This document shows positions 24,371 through 32,509 of a stretch of DNA of 52,152 nucleotides, in pieces; positions within the stretch are counted from its first letter, which is position 1; the number at the start of each line of letters is the position of its first letter. Source of the stretch: a virus; the IMG/VR virus record IMGVR_UViG_3300021197_001711, positions 1 through 52,152 of that record. The stretch is one strand, 5' to 3'. The notes beneath the pieces were generated by a model that was given only the letters and a program-made list of their open reading frames with translations, did no database searches and was not told the DNA's origin. Both the position numbers and the translations under genes were made by a program.

Positions 24371-24811
24371 ATGCTAATTGATAATATAACTGAACAATGG
24401 ATACAGGATGCTAAGATTGATGATGTGGAACTTGATACTGAGAGTCTCAAAATCCCTTCGCTTCATGCCAAGTACCTTAAACTTCTCTATCAAGAGAAAC
24501 TTAAGCTCAAAAGCTATCTTATCAAAAGAAAAACCCTTTCCCGTATCTTGGCTGAATATTACAGAGGAGACTTGAACCATCCCGAAGATCTAAAAGAGAT
24601 ACAAAGAGAGCCGTGGTCACGTACGGTTCTTAAACAAGATTTACAAGGCTATGTAGATAGCGATGATGATATGATTAAACTCCTCACTAAAATATCTTAT
24701 CAAGAGGAGGTGGTTTCGTTATTGGAAGACATTATAAAAAATATTAACAACAGAGGCTTCCAGATCAAAAACAGTATAGAATGGAGAAAGTTGACAAATT
24801 TTGGTCTGTAA
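24371..24811 (+). CDS. uvsY: Recombination mediator UvsY
   Basis: 146 residues from ATG 24371 (T4 UvsY is 137). I prefer this start to the upstream in-frame ATG at 24341: it has AGGTG at good spacing and the protein then begins MLIDNITEQWIQDAKIDD, like other UvsY proteins. UvsY loads UvsX recombinase onto ssDNA covered by gp32. The sequence is mostly helical and charged, with a central LKSYLIKRKTLSRILAEYYRG basic segment that fits ssDNA binding. It is followed directly by uvsW. Confidence 0.88.
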   Translation: MLIDNITEQWIQDAKIDDVELDTESLKIPSLHAKYLKLLYQEKLKLKSYLIKRKTLSRILAEYYRGDLNHPEDLKEIQREPWSRTVLKQDLQGYVDSDDDMIKLLTKISYQEEVVSLLEDIIKNINNRGFQIKNSIEWRKLTNFGL

Positions 24812-24820
24812 TGAGACTAA

Positions 24821-26293
24821 TTGACAGTAGCAACACAACTTTATAGAGAATTGGTTACATTATCCAAAGTGAATGAGACGTTTATTAAAGTAGAATGCTC
24901 CGGTGGCTTAAGACAGGAGTTGAACGAATTCTTTTCGTTTTATGCCCCGGGATATAAATTCATGCCGCTCTATAAAAATAGAATGTGGGATGGAAAGATA
25001 CGTCTCTTCAATAAAAACTCTACTATGTACAGGGGGTTACTCCCCTATATTATTTCTTTCTGCAATGATAGAGATTACGATGTTAATGTATCCGATGAGC
25101 TCGACTACACCAACGAATGTTCGCTATCGGAAGTAGAAGAGTTTGCGAGCACATTGAATCTACCATTCAAACCAAGAGATTATCAAATCGAAGCAGTAGC
25201 TCATTGCGTTAGATTCAATCGTGCAATGGTTTTGTCTCCGACTGCTTCAGGTAAGTCGTTAATAATATATCTACTTACGCAGCTATATCGGGAGCACAAA
25301 ACTCTCATAGTAGTACCTACAGTATCTCTAGTACACCAAATGGCTGGTGACTTTAAAACGTATGGCTATACAGATGAGTGTAAACTTATTACTGCTGGTG
25401 TTGATAAAGAAAACATAACAGAAAACATTGTTGTTACTACATGGCAATCGGTATACAAGATGCCAAAGAAATGGTTTGATCAATTTGGTGTTACAATTGG
25501 TGATGAAGCACATCTGTTCAAAGCAAAGTCCCTGACTGACATAATGACAAAACTTACTGATTGTAAGTATAGATTCGGTTTCACTGGTACACTTGATGGA
25601 ACAGAAACACACAAGCTCGTACTAGAAGGATTGTTCGGTCAAGTTAAGTCGTTTGTAAAAACAAAAGATTTGATAGATGCTGGCACGGTAGCGGATCTAA
25701 AAATTAAAATACTGGTACTAAAGTACTCAGAAGAAACTTGCAAAGCGAATAAGAATCTCAACTTTCAAGATGAGATGGATTTCCTTGTTAGAAACGAGAG
25801 AAGAAATAAATTTATAAACAACCTCGTACAGTCACTTAATGGTAACACACTTGTATTGTTTCAGTATGTTCAGAAGCATGGAAAGGATCTGTACGCGCAG
25901 ATACAAGATAAAGTGAGCAAAGGCAGAAGAGTGTTCTTCGTTTTCGGTGGTACTGATGCGGAGACAAGAGAAAGTATAAGATCAATTACAGAGAAAGAAG
26001 CTAATGCTATTATTATAGCATCGTACGGTACCTTTAGTACGGGTATTAACATTAGAAATCTTCACAATGTTATATTTGCATCGCCATCCAAATCAAGGAT
26101 CCGCAATCTACAATCTATAGGACGTGGATTAAGAAAATCAGATTCTAAAACGGAATGCACGTTGTATGATATTGCTGATAATTTACAACACAAAAAGAAA
26201 GTAAACTATACGCTGAGGCATCTTTACGAAAGAGTGAAGATATACAACGAAGAGCAATTCGATTATAAAATCTACAAGATAAACCTGGAGTAG
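24821..26293 (+). CDS. uvsW: UvsW helicase (recombination, fork regression)
   Basis: 490 residues (T4 UvsW is about 500). This SF2 helicase unwinds branched DNA and R-loops. Motifs: KPRDYQIEAV (Q-like, near 117), SPTASGKS (I, 139-146), GDEAHLF (II, 227-233), FTGTLDG (III) and QSIGRGLRKSD (VI, near 437). The N-terminal domain includes FYAPGYKFMPLYKNRMWDGK. The start is odd: the frame opens with TTG at 24821 right after an in-frame stop, with no good ribosome site; GTG at 24869 is an alternative. An out-of-frame ATG at 24811 overlapping the uvsY stop opens only an 11-residue frame. Confidence 0.92.
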   Translation: MTVATQLYRELVTLSKVNETFIKVECSGGLRQELNEFFSFYAPGYKFMPLYKNRMWDGKIRLFNKNSTMYRGLLPYIISFCNDRDYDVNVSDELDYTNECSLSEVEEFASTLNLPFKPRDYQIEAVAHCVRFNRAMVLSPTASGKSLIIYLLTQLYREHKTLIVVPTVSLVHQMAGDFKTYGYTDECKLITAGVDKENITENIVVTTWQSVYKMPKKWFDQFGVTIGDEAHLFKAKSLTDIMTKLTDCKYRFGFTGTLDGTETHKLVLEGLFGQVKSFVKTKDLIDAGTVADLKIKILVLKYSEETCKANKNLNFQDEMDFLVRNERRNKFINNLVQSLNGNTLVLFQYVQKHGKDLYAQIQDKVSKGRRVFFVFGGTDAETRESIRSITEKEANAIIIASYGTFSTGINIRNLHNVIFASPSKSRIRNLQSIGRGLRKSDSKTECTLYDIADNLQHKKKVNYTLRHLYERVKIYNEEQFDYKIYKINLE

Positions 26294-26296
26294 TAT

Positions 26297-26680
26297 ATGG
26301 AATCTGGTATAAGATTGTTAAAACTGATAACTGGCGAAACAGTTATGGCCGACATAGTTTTCGATGATAGCAAGAAAATTGCAGTATTGAAAGAGCCATT
26401 GATATTTTCTGTTCTGAACAAAACAGATGGTTCTGTATCGATGGTTGCGACGAAATGGCTAGAAAGTTTATTCAATACACATAAAATAAAAACATATCAC
26501 ATTGTTGCCAATGTCGCTCCTACAGAATCGATGGAAGAGCTCTACGCTGAAAGTATAGCAGAACTAACATTGGAACGTGAATATGATTTGCATGGTGATG
26601 AAGAACGTAGCAGTACCGATGAATGGGATGACTTGATAGATGGTTTGATTGATGAGGATGGTACAACCATCGTTCACTAG
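26297..26680 (+). CDS. Conserved small protein with Sm-like N-terminal half, 127 aa
   Basis: The N-terminal part (IRLLKLITGETVMADIVFDD, then KKIAVLKEPLIF) looks like the five-strand LSM/Sm-type barrel seen in a family of small marine-phage proteins. The gene at 39195 encodes a shorter relative (VKLIRLSSGEDVVATILERE). The C-terminal 40 residues are very acidic. It lies 3 bp after uvsW and before the gp55 promoter. RNA binding is possible by fold analogy only; no function is known to me. Confidence 0.65.
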   Translation: MESGIRLLKLITGETVMADIVFDDSKKIAVLKEPLIFSVLNKTDGSVSMVATKWLESLFNTHKIKTYHIVANVAPTESMEELYAESIAELTLEREYDLHGDEERSSTDEWDDLIDGLIDEDGTTIVH

Positions 26681-26709
26681 TTGACTTGACCCACTACTTA
26701 ATGTAAAAT
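26681..26709 (+). promoter_or_regulatory. Sigma70-like promoter before gp55
   Basis: TTGACT (26681-26686), 17-bp spacer, TAAAAT (26704-26709), matching 5/6 and 5/6. It starts immediately after the previous stop codon. The late sigma factor gene must be transcribed by the host enzyme before late genes turn on, so a host-type promoter fits. Confidence 0.7.
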
Positions 26710-26731
26710 GTTTATTATTTGAAGGATTATT

Positions 26732-27283
26732 ATGTCTGAAGTAAAGAAGAAAGGTAAAACACAATATGTAAATAACAAGGACTTTCTAGCAGCCCTTGTT
26801 GTATATCGTGACCAGGTTGCTGAGGCAGCTAAGAATGATGCACCCCGGCCTCAAGTACCAAACTACGTAGGAGAGTGTGTAATGAAGATTGCAACCCACC
26901 TCGCACGTAAGCCTAACTTCATCAACTATACTTTTAAAGATGAGATGATCTCGGATGGTATTGAGAACTGCTTGCAGTATATTGATAACTTTAATCCTGA
27001 TACATCAAAGAATCCTTTCGCATACTTTACGCAAATCATTTGGTTTGCCTTCCTGCGAAGAATACAAAAAGAAAAGAAACTATTATATACCAAGTACAAG
27101 CTCACCGAACAGATAAATGTGATGAACATAACTTCTGATCGTCAGGACCACGATGCCAATGCTGACTTCAATGACAGTGTAAAAATGACTGAGTGGTCTG
27201 AAGAATACATGCATAACTTCATCAAAGACTTTGAAGAAAACAAGCGTCGACAAGTTAAGAAGCGTGAGAAAAAATCGAAATGA
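26732..27283 (+). CDS. 55: Late-transcription sigma factor gp55
   Basis: 183 residues (T4 gp55 is 185). It replaces sigma70 on host RNA polymerase and reads the TATAAATA boxes found through this window; the sliding clamp gp45 activates it. The region KDEMISDGIENCLQYIDNFN followed by NPFAYFTQIIWFAFLRRIQK is the sigma region 2-like core (about residues 67-112). The C-terminal tail is basic and, in T4, carries the clamp-binding end. It has a good host-type promoter (26681) and GAAGGA ribosome site, and overlaps gp47 by 4 bp. Confidence 0.93.
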   Translation: MSEVKKKGKTQYVNNKDFLAALVVYRDQVAEAAKNDAPRPQVPNYVGECVMKIATHLARKPNFINYTFKDEMISDGIENCLQYIDNFNPDTSKNPFAYFTQIIWFAFLRRIQKEKKLLYTKYKLTEQINVMNITSDRQDHDANADFNDSVKMTEWSEEYMHNFIKDFEENKRRQVKKREKKSK

Positions 27284-28341
27284 AACTAGCATTGATTACC
27301 GATCTTCACTTTGGTGTGAGGAACGATCACTCTGCATTTGCAGATTTTCAAGAAAAGTTCTACAATAATATATTCTTTCCATATCTCAAAGACAACGATA
27401 TTGACACCATAGTCGATCTCGGGGATACGTTCGATCGAAGAAAGTATATCAACTTCGTTTCTCTTGATCGAGCAAAGCGAATGTTTTTTGATCCCATTGA
27501 GCAGAACAAGTATAACTTACACACTCTTGTAGGTAATCACGATTCGTTTTACAAAAACACTCTCGAGATAAATTCTATGAATTTACTTGCTGAGCATTAT
27601 AAGAATATTCGAATATATGAAAAGCCAGAGGTGATAAAGTTTGATGATCTTAGTATCGTTATGCTTCCATGGATATGCGCAGACAATCAAGAGGAAGTGT
27701 TTGCTCTGTGTGAGAATACCGATGCTCAGATATTGTTTGGCCACCTAGAACTTTCTGGCTACCAAATGTATAAAGGTCAGGCTATCCATCATGGTATGGA
27801 TGATGATTGGTTGAGAAAGTTTGATGTTGTATGTACTGGTCATTATCATACCAAGTCAGTTACAGGTAACATCAACTACCTCGGCTGTCCGTATGAAATG
27901 ACGTGGTCCGACTTCAATGATACAAAAGGTTTTCATATTTTTGATACCGATACAAGAGAGTTGGAATTCATACAGAATCCGTATAGAATCTTTCATAAGA
28001 TACATTACAATGATCAAGACAAGATCATGGAACAAGTTGTCAATCAAGACTTTGATGCATATGCCAACTCTTTTATCAAAGTTATTGTAACAGAAAAAAC
28101 AAATCCGTATTGGTTTGACATGTTCATTGAAAAACTTGAGAAAGTTAATCCTATACATGTACAGGTCGTTGAGGATCATCTTAATCTCGATCTTGAGTCG
28201 GATGATGATATAATAAATGAAGCTGAAGATACACTTACAATACTTACCAAGTACATAGATGCACTGGAAGCGAGTGTAGATAAGAATAAACTTGAATCAA
28301 CAATAAAGGATCTGTATTCCGAAGCATTGTCCCTGAGTTAA
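27280..28341 (+). CDS. 47: Recombination endonuclease subunit gp47 (Mre11/SbcD type)
   Basis: 353 residues (T4 gp47 is 339). The metallophosphoesterase motifs are in order: ITDLHFG (residues 6-12), DLGDTFDRR (about 47-55), VGNHDS (about 86-91), GHLELSG (about 154) and CTGHYHTK (near 187). With gp46 it processes double-strand ends for recombination-dependent replication and helps degrade host DNA. It starts in the last codons of gp55 (ATGA overlap) and leads into gp46 after 2 bp. Confidence 0.95.
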   Translation: MKLALITDLHFGVRNDHSAFADFQEKFYNNIFFPYLKDNDIDTIVDLGDTFDRRKYINFVSLDRAKRMFFDPIEQNKYNLHTLVGNHDSFYKNTLEINSMNLLAEHYKNIRIYEKPEVIKFDDLSIVMLPWICADNQEEVFALCENTDAQILFGHLELSGYQMYKGQAIHHGMDDDWLRKFDVVCTGHYHTKSVTGNINYLGCPYEMTWSDFNDTKGFHIFDTDTRELEFIQNPYRIFHKIHYNDQDKIMEQVVNQDFDAYANSFIKVIVTEKTNPYWFDMFIEKLEKVNPIHVQVVEDHLNLDLESDDDIINEAEDTLTILTKYIDALEASVDKNKLESTIKDLYSEALSLS

Positions 28342-28343
28342 TT

Positions 28344-30068
28344 ATGATAAATTTTAAGTATTTGAGATGGAAAAACTTTCTGAGTACGGGTAATGCGTTC
28401 ACAGAAATAAAACTCGATAACGATAAAACAACACTCATAGTTGGTGAGAACGGTTCTGGTAAATCAACAATACTGGACGCCTTGTCGTTTGGTTTGTATG
28501 GTAAGCCGTTTCGAAAGATTAGTAAGAAGCAGTTAATCAATACGATTAACAGCAAAGAGTCAGAAGTACAAGTTGAATTTACTATTGGCAAGGCTTCGTA
28601 TAAGATAATACGTCATATCAAAAAGTATGGCTCGTCGAAGTTTGAAGTGTATAAAGATGATACGCTTCTCAATCAAGATGCAGCCGCTAAAGACTATCAA
28701 GAGATGCTTGAGAAGAATATTCTTAAGCTGAATCACAAATCTTTCAGTCAAATTGTAGTGCTCGGTAGTAGTACTTTTGTTCCTTTTATGCAATTGCCTT
28801 CTCAGCATAGAAGAGAGGTGATAGAGGACCTTCTTGACATACAAATATTCTCTACTATGAATACGTTGCTAAAGGACAGGAGTGCTGCTAATAAAAATGC
28901 TTTGTTGGAGATAGACTATAAAATTAATCTTGCTGAAGAAAAGATTGCAATGCAAGAGAAGTATATTGCTGAACTAAAAAATAACACCGACAAACGATTG
29001 AATGAAAGTAAGATAAAGATAACCAAAGCAGAAAAAGAAAAGAGGGTACATGTAGCCAAAGTCGATGAATGTCAGGAACAGGTAGAAAAACTACAAGAAA
29101 AACAACCAGATATAAATGCGATAAAGAGTAAAAAGAAAAAGCTAGAGCAGCTAGAATATAAACTACAAGACAAAATCAATAAGATAGAGCAAGAGATAGA
29201 GTTCTATCGCGATCATGACGATTGTCCAACATGCAAGCAGAATATAGATACAACATTCAAATGTAATATTGTAGATGACAGGCAAGCCACTCTTACAAAA
29301 ACTACGGATGGGTTTGTCATGCTTCAAGAGGAACGTGACAGCATAAACGAGCAACTTGAGAATGTGCAAAGTATACAAGAGCAAGTCGCAACATTGCAGG
29401 CAGAGATAACAAATAACAACTCTCAGATCAACGCACTCAATACTCTTATCGATTCCATAAACGATGATATCTCTAAGATAGATACTGAACTAACTACTGA
29501 CAACACCAACACAGATAAACTCAAAAATCTACAAAAAAGTTTAAACGATCAACATGGTGAGAAAGAGTCGTTGTATGAAAGCAAGAGTGTCCTCGACGTA
29601 GCTTCGTTGATACTAAAGGACAGTGGTATCAAGACAAGAATCATAAAGCAGTACGTTCCTATAATGAATAAACTAGTCAGCAAGTATCTTGCTGCAATGG
29701 ACTTCTTTGTTCAGTTTGAGCTTGATGAAAACTTTAATGAAACAATCAAGTCAAGATTCAGAGATGCATTTAGTTATGAGTCTTTCTCGGAAGGCGAGAA
29801 GATGCGAATCGACCTTGCGCTCCTCTTTACTTGGAGGGCTGTTGCTAAACTTAGAAACAGCGTAAGCACAAATCTTCTTATCATGGATGAAGTGTTTGAT
29901 TCCTCATTGGACAATACAGGTACCGATGAGTTTATGAGAATACTAAATGACTTGACTTCTGATGCAAATGTCTTTATAATATCTCATAAAGGTGATCAAC
30001 TGATGGACAAATTCCAGTCTACTATACGTTTTGAAAAAGTGAAGAATTTCAGTAGGATAGCGTCATAA
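28344..30068 (+). CDS. 46: Recombination endonuclease ATPase gp46 (Rad50/SbcC type)
   Basis: 574 residues (T4 gp46 is 560). The N-terminal ATPase half has Walker A VGENGSGKST (near residue 34) and QIVVLGSSTFVPFMQLP; two long coiled coils run through about residues 170-430. Between them is the zinc hook CPTC at C294/C297. The C-terminal half carries the signature FSEGEKMRIDLALLF and Walker B NLLIMDEVFDSSLD, with the ISHK switch near the end. Partner of gp47 in end processing. The next gene overlaps its stop by 1 bp. Confidence 0.96.
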   Translation: MINFKYLRWKNFLSTGNAFTEIKLDNDKTTLIVGENGSGKSTILDALSFGLYGKPFRKISKKQLINTINSKESEVQVEFTIGKASYKIIRHIKKYGSSKFEVYKDDTLLNQDAAAKDYQEMLEKNILKLNHKSFSQIVVLGSSTFVPFMQLPSQHRREVIEDLLDIQIFSTMNTLLKDRSAANKNALLEIDYKINLAEEKIAMQEKYIAELKNNTDKRLNESKIKITKAEKEKRVHVAKVDECQEQVEKLQEKQPDINAIKSKKKKLEQLEYKLQDKINKIEQEIEFYRDHDDCPTCKQNIDTTFKCNIVDDRQATLTKTTDGFVMLQEERDSINEQLENVQSIQEQVATLQAEITNNNSQINALNTLIDSINDDISKIDTELTTDNTNTDKLKNLQKSLNDQHGEKESLYESKSVLDVASLILKDSGIKTRIIKQYVPIMNKLVSKYLAAMDFFVQFELDENFNETIKSRFRDAFSYESFSEGEKMRIDLALLFTWRAVAKLRNSVSTNLLIMDEVFDSSLDNTGTDEFMRILNDLTSDANVFIISHKGDQLMDKFQSTIRFEKVKNFSRIAS

Positions 30069-30598
30069 TGCCAGCATGTGTTTTAGAGAAAAGTACTAGC
30101 GAAATGTTGAGGGCTGAGAGTCCTTATTTTGATTTTGATAACCCGGTTATGGATCCATTGAAGCTCGAGCAGGATTTGAAAGACTCTATGGTCTTCCATA
30201 AAGGCATTGGTATATCAGCTTGTCAAGTAGGATTGCTGACACGTGTCTTTGCTGTTGGCGACCCTTCTAGTCCTGATGATATCATTGTAATGTTTAATCC
30301 TAACATTGTTGATACGTCTGAAGATTATGTCTTGATTGAAGAAGGCTGCCTCTCCTTTCCTGGTTTGTTTGTAAAAGTGAAACGGCCAGAATCAATACGG
30401 ATAAGATATTCAAACGCAAAAGGTAAAGTTATAACTGAATCGTATGATGGTATTCCAGCCCGAGCCATTCTTCATGAGTATGACCATTTGGATGGCGTTA
30501 CATTTCATACACGTGCCAATGCAATACACCTTGATCAAGCAAAACGACAAAAGAAAAAGCTAGATAAGAAAAGAAAGCGCAACCTTAGATTTAATTAA
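30068..30598 (+). CDS. def: Peptide deformylase
   Basis: 176 residues with all three deformylase motifs: GIGISACQ (46-53; consensus GxGxAAxQ), EEGCLSFPG with metal ligand C94, and HEYDH (136-140) with the two histidine ligands and catalytic Glu137. It removes N-formyl groups from new proteins. A basic C-terminal extension (residues 155-176, KRQKKKLDKKRKR) is beyond the shorter phage forms. Marine phages often carry deformylase, thought to keep host or phage proteins (for example photosystem proteins in cyanophages) maturing; here the benefit is unknown. It is coupled to gp46 by a TAATG overlap. Confidence 0.93.
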   Translation: MPACVLEKSTSEMLRAESPYFDFDNPVMDPLKLEQDLKDSMVFHKGIGISACQVGLLTRVFAVGDPSSPDDIIVMFNPNIVDTSEDYVLIEEGCLSFPGLFVKVKRPESIRIRYSNAKGKVITESYDGIPARAILHEYDHLDGVTFHTRANAIHLDQAKRQKKKLDKKRKRNLRFN

Positions 30599-30612
30599 AC
30601 TGAGATACATTT

Positions 30613-31557
30613 ATGTCAAAACAATATGCATTTTCCGAAACTTTCTATTCTGTGCAGGGCGAAGGTCACTACACAGGGGTGCCATCTGTATGGCTTCGGT
30701 TCTTTCTTTGTAATCTACAATGTGATGGATTTGGTCAAGATGATCCGACCAATCCTGATACATATGAGCTACCGTATAAGGACTTCGATAAGCTAGACGT
30801 GAACGATATTACTGAGCTACCTGTTTGGGAGAAGGGTTGTGATAGTTCGTATTCGTGGTCTAAGAAGTTCAAACATCTTCAACAAAAGCAAACAGCAGAG
30901 GAAATTGTTGAGACGTTAAGGCAAGAAATGATTAACGAGTTCAATCCAAACGGAAACTATCAACATCCTATGTCAGGTAGATCGGCACATTTAGTACTCA
31001 CAGGTGGTGAGTCATTGATGAAGCATGCCCAACAGGCAGCCGTGGATCTGATCAACGTATATCATGCAAAGCAGACGCATGAAAGACCATGGAACATAAC
31101 ATGGGAAACGAATGGCACTCAAGCGCTTACAGAAGATTTTACAAGGGTATTTGGGAACAGAGGTCTATATTCTGGTGAACTATTCTTCTCATGTAGTCCT
31201 AAACTATTTACAGTATCTGGTGAGAAACCCAAGAAAGCTATACGACCTGATGTAGTTGCTGAGTATGAAAATCTTGGTAAATCAGTACGGCAAAGAACAC
31301 AAAGAGATCAAGCTCCTATAGGTCAGCTTAAATTTGTAATGGGTCCTAAGAAAGAGCAGTGGGAAGAACTCGATGAAGTCATACATCAGTTTAGACAAGC
31401 TGGAGTTAACTGGCCAGTATGGATAATGCCTGTCGGGGCTACTGTAGAAGGACAAAAAATGATCGACGGTGATGTTGCCAACATAGCCCAGGATAGGGGA
31501 TACTGTGTATCAGCTCGAGTTCATACTTATATGTGGGGCAACGTGATAGGAGTTTAA
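30613..31557 (+). CDS. queE: QueE-like 7-carboxy-7-deazaguanine synthase
   Basis: 314 residues. QueE is a radical-SAM enzyme that turns 6-carboxytetrahydropterin into 7-carboxy-7-deazaguanine (CDG). The start FSETFYSVQGEGHYTGVPSV and the LRFFLCNLQC motif are characteristic. LTGGESLM (near 129) is the SAM-binding GGE motif and ETNGTQ follows near 160. The cluster cysteines are spaced unusually: C33-x3-C37, with the next cysteine only at C76 (GCDSSYSW), so a loop of about 38 residues is inserted where ordinary QueE has two residues. Neighbours QueD, FolE and DpdA support a role in DNA modification. Confidence 0.88.
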   Translation: MSKQYAFSETFYSVQGEGHYTGVPSVWLRFFLCNLQCDGFGQDDPTNPDTYELPYKDFDKLDVNDITELPVWEKGCDSSYSWSKKFKHLQQKQTAEEIVETLRQEMINEFNPNGNYQHPMSGRSAHLVLTGGESLMKHAQQAAVDLINVYHAKQTHERPWNITWETNGTQALTEDFTRVFGNRGLYSGELFFSCSPKLFTVSGEKPKKAIRPDVVAEYENLGKSVRQRTQRDQAPIGQLKFVMGPKKEQWEELDEVIHQFRQAGVNWPVWIMPVGATVEGQKMIDGDVANIAQDRGYCVSARVHTYMWGNVIGV

Positions 31558-31558
31558 C

Positions 31559-32125
31559 ATGAAACTAAGATGTACAAAATCATATTTTAATTTACCCGTT
31601 GCTCATATGCAATGGTTTGATACAGACGAATCTGGCGAAGCGTGCACAGGTCCTTGTTCAAAGTGGCATGGATACGATCGATCGGTTCATTTTGAGTTTG
31701 CTGGTGAAGCAGACGAACATGGTTGGATTGTAGGTTTCGGTGACCTCAAACCAATTAAACAATTCTTGGAATTCTATTTCGACCATACAGCTCTTATATC
31801 AGCTGATGATCCTCGGATAGAAAAAGCAGTGGAAGCTCGTGAAAACGGTCTTGTTGATCTGAGGATATTGCCTTATGGTGTGTCTATGGAGATGAGCTCC
31901 ATATTCATATGGGAACAGGTAAATCCTTTTATCTATTCTGTCACTGATGGTAGAGCTTATATTTCAAGAATAGAATGCAGAGAGCATGAAAAGAATTCTG
32001 CGTTTATAGAAATAGAAGAAAAGATAGCACGTAAGCAAGGTAAGCAATCAGAAAAATATCTTGTCCAGATATCCGACTGGCGTAATTTTATCAAGCCTGG
32101 GGACATACTCAAAAGGTATAGCTAG
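31559..32125 (+). CDS. queD: QueD-like 6-carboxytetrahydropterin synthase (long phage form)
   Basis: 188 residues, longer than bacterial QueD (about 120). It makes 6-carboxytetrahydropterin from dihydroneopterin triphosphate. T-fold features: zinc histidine in VAHMQW (H16), catalytic-type cysteine and zinc site in CSKWHGYDRSVHFEF (HGY where the bacterial enzyme has HGH), GWIVGFGDLKPIKQFLE, and FDHTALISADDP with the catalytic Asp-His. The PYGVSMEMSS segment matches the family's substrate-binding Glu region and ISRIECREHE the last strand. The HGY variant is what I associate with phage QueD proteins. It begins 1 bp after queE. Confidence 0.82.
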   Translation: MKLRCTKSYFNLPVAHMQWFDTDESGEACTGPCSKWHGYDRSVHFEFAGEADEHGWIVGFGDLKPIKQFLEFYFDHTALISADDPRIEKAVEARENGLVDLRILPYGVSMEMSSIFIWEQVNPFIYSVTDGRAYISRIECREHEKNSAFIEIEEKIARKQGKQSEKYLVQISDWRNFIKPGDILKRYS

Positions 32126-32157
32126 CAGTCCCTAAATTATTGTTTTTATATATACTC

Positions 32158-32184
32158 GTGTTCGTAGGAGATCCCTACGTTCAC
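32158..32184 (+). repeat. 27-bp perfect-arm inverted repeat upstream of micro-ORF
   Basis: GTG-TT-CGTAGG, loop AGATC, CCTACG-TT-CAC. The arms pair over 3 + 6 bp around a symmetric TT/TT mismatch. No T run follows, so it is not a standard terminator; it sits 31 bp before the micro-ORF at 32216 and could be an operator or leader hairpin. Confidence 0.55.
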
Positions 32185-32215
32185 TTTCGTAACTATATCC
32201 CAAAAGGAGAAAAAA

Positions 32216-32320
32216 ATGTCCACTAAAAGTGAGACTATGTACGCGCTCGCCCAAACTTTAGTAATTACTTGTGTTATTACACTTATGCCCGCAGCTGTTA
32301 TATATTTGTCGTTGGTATAA
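32216..32320 (+). CDS. 34-aa predicted membrane micro-protein
   Basis: ATG 32216 is preceded by a strong AAAAGGAGA ribosome site (32203-32210). The 34-residue product has a short polar N-terminus (MSTKSET) and then one hydrophobic segment over residues 8-34 (LAQTLVITCVITLMPAAVIY), a likely transmembrane helix. It fills part of the apparent gap between queD and folE. I do not recognise a family. Single-helix phage micro-proteins can be holin or antiholin parts, host inhibitors or exclusion factors, but nothing here decides between them. Its stop overlaps the next small frame (TAATG). Confidence 0.55.
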   Translation: MSTKSETMYALAQTLVITCVITLMPAAVIYLSLV

Positions 32321-32448
32321 TGATCAAGCACGCTCTATTTTACATGTTGTTTTGTATGCACCTCTACGTTGAAAATGGGGAGTTTCCTAGAACCTTTCTC
32401 AAAACCAATGTGGAGGTGATTCAACCTAAAACAAGGTTGACTAATTGA
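32320..32448 (+). CDS. Possible 42-aa micro-protein coupled to the membrane micro-protein
   Basis: ATG 32320 overlaps the previous stop as TAATG, the arrangement used for translational coupling across this genome. The frame runs 42 codons: a hydrophobic start (MIKHALFYMLFCMHLYVENG) then a polar basic tail. It has no ribosome site of its own. The -35 box of the folE promoter lies in its last codons. It may be real or a chance frame. Confidence 0.35.
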   Translation: MIKHALFYMLFCMHLYVENGEFPRTFLKTNVEVIQPKTRLTN

Positions 32449-32465
32449 AGTATATCTTATATAAT
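32437..32465 (+). promoter_or_regulatory. Near-consensus sigma70 promoter before folE
   Basis: TTGACT (32437-32442), 17-bp spacer, TATAAT (32460-32465): 5/6 and 6/6 with ideal spacing, one of the two best host-type promoters in the window. Transcription would start near 32472, giving a leader of about 143 bases before folE. Confidence 0.8.
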
Positions 32466-32492
32466 AGTTGTAATGTTTAACAATGTAGTGAA

Positions 32493-32500
32493 TATAAATA
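32493..32500 (+). promoter_or_regulatory. Late-type box in the folE leader
   Basis: Exact TATAAATA inside the folE leader, 115 bp before the chosen start. Its context (AT-rich, far from the gene) makes function less certain than for the structural genes, but it could keep the modification genes expressed late. Confidence 0.45.
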
Positions 32501-32509
32501 TTAGAGCAA

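Noticed and set aside
24821-24847. TTGACA-N15-TATAGA promoter-like pair at the uvsW start
   Set aside because: Spacer is short and the site is within coding sequence; a better promoter lies before uvsY.
32126-32215. Glutamine riboswitch (glnA / Downstream-peptide type) before the 34-aa frame
   Set aside because: The context (short downstream peptide, marine phage) invited it and a CGTTCA is present, but the conserved GACGGAAGTAGG-type core as I remember it is absent.
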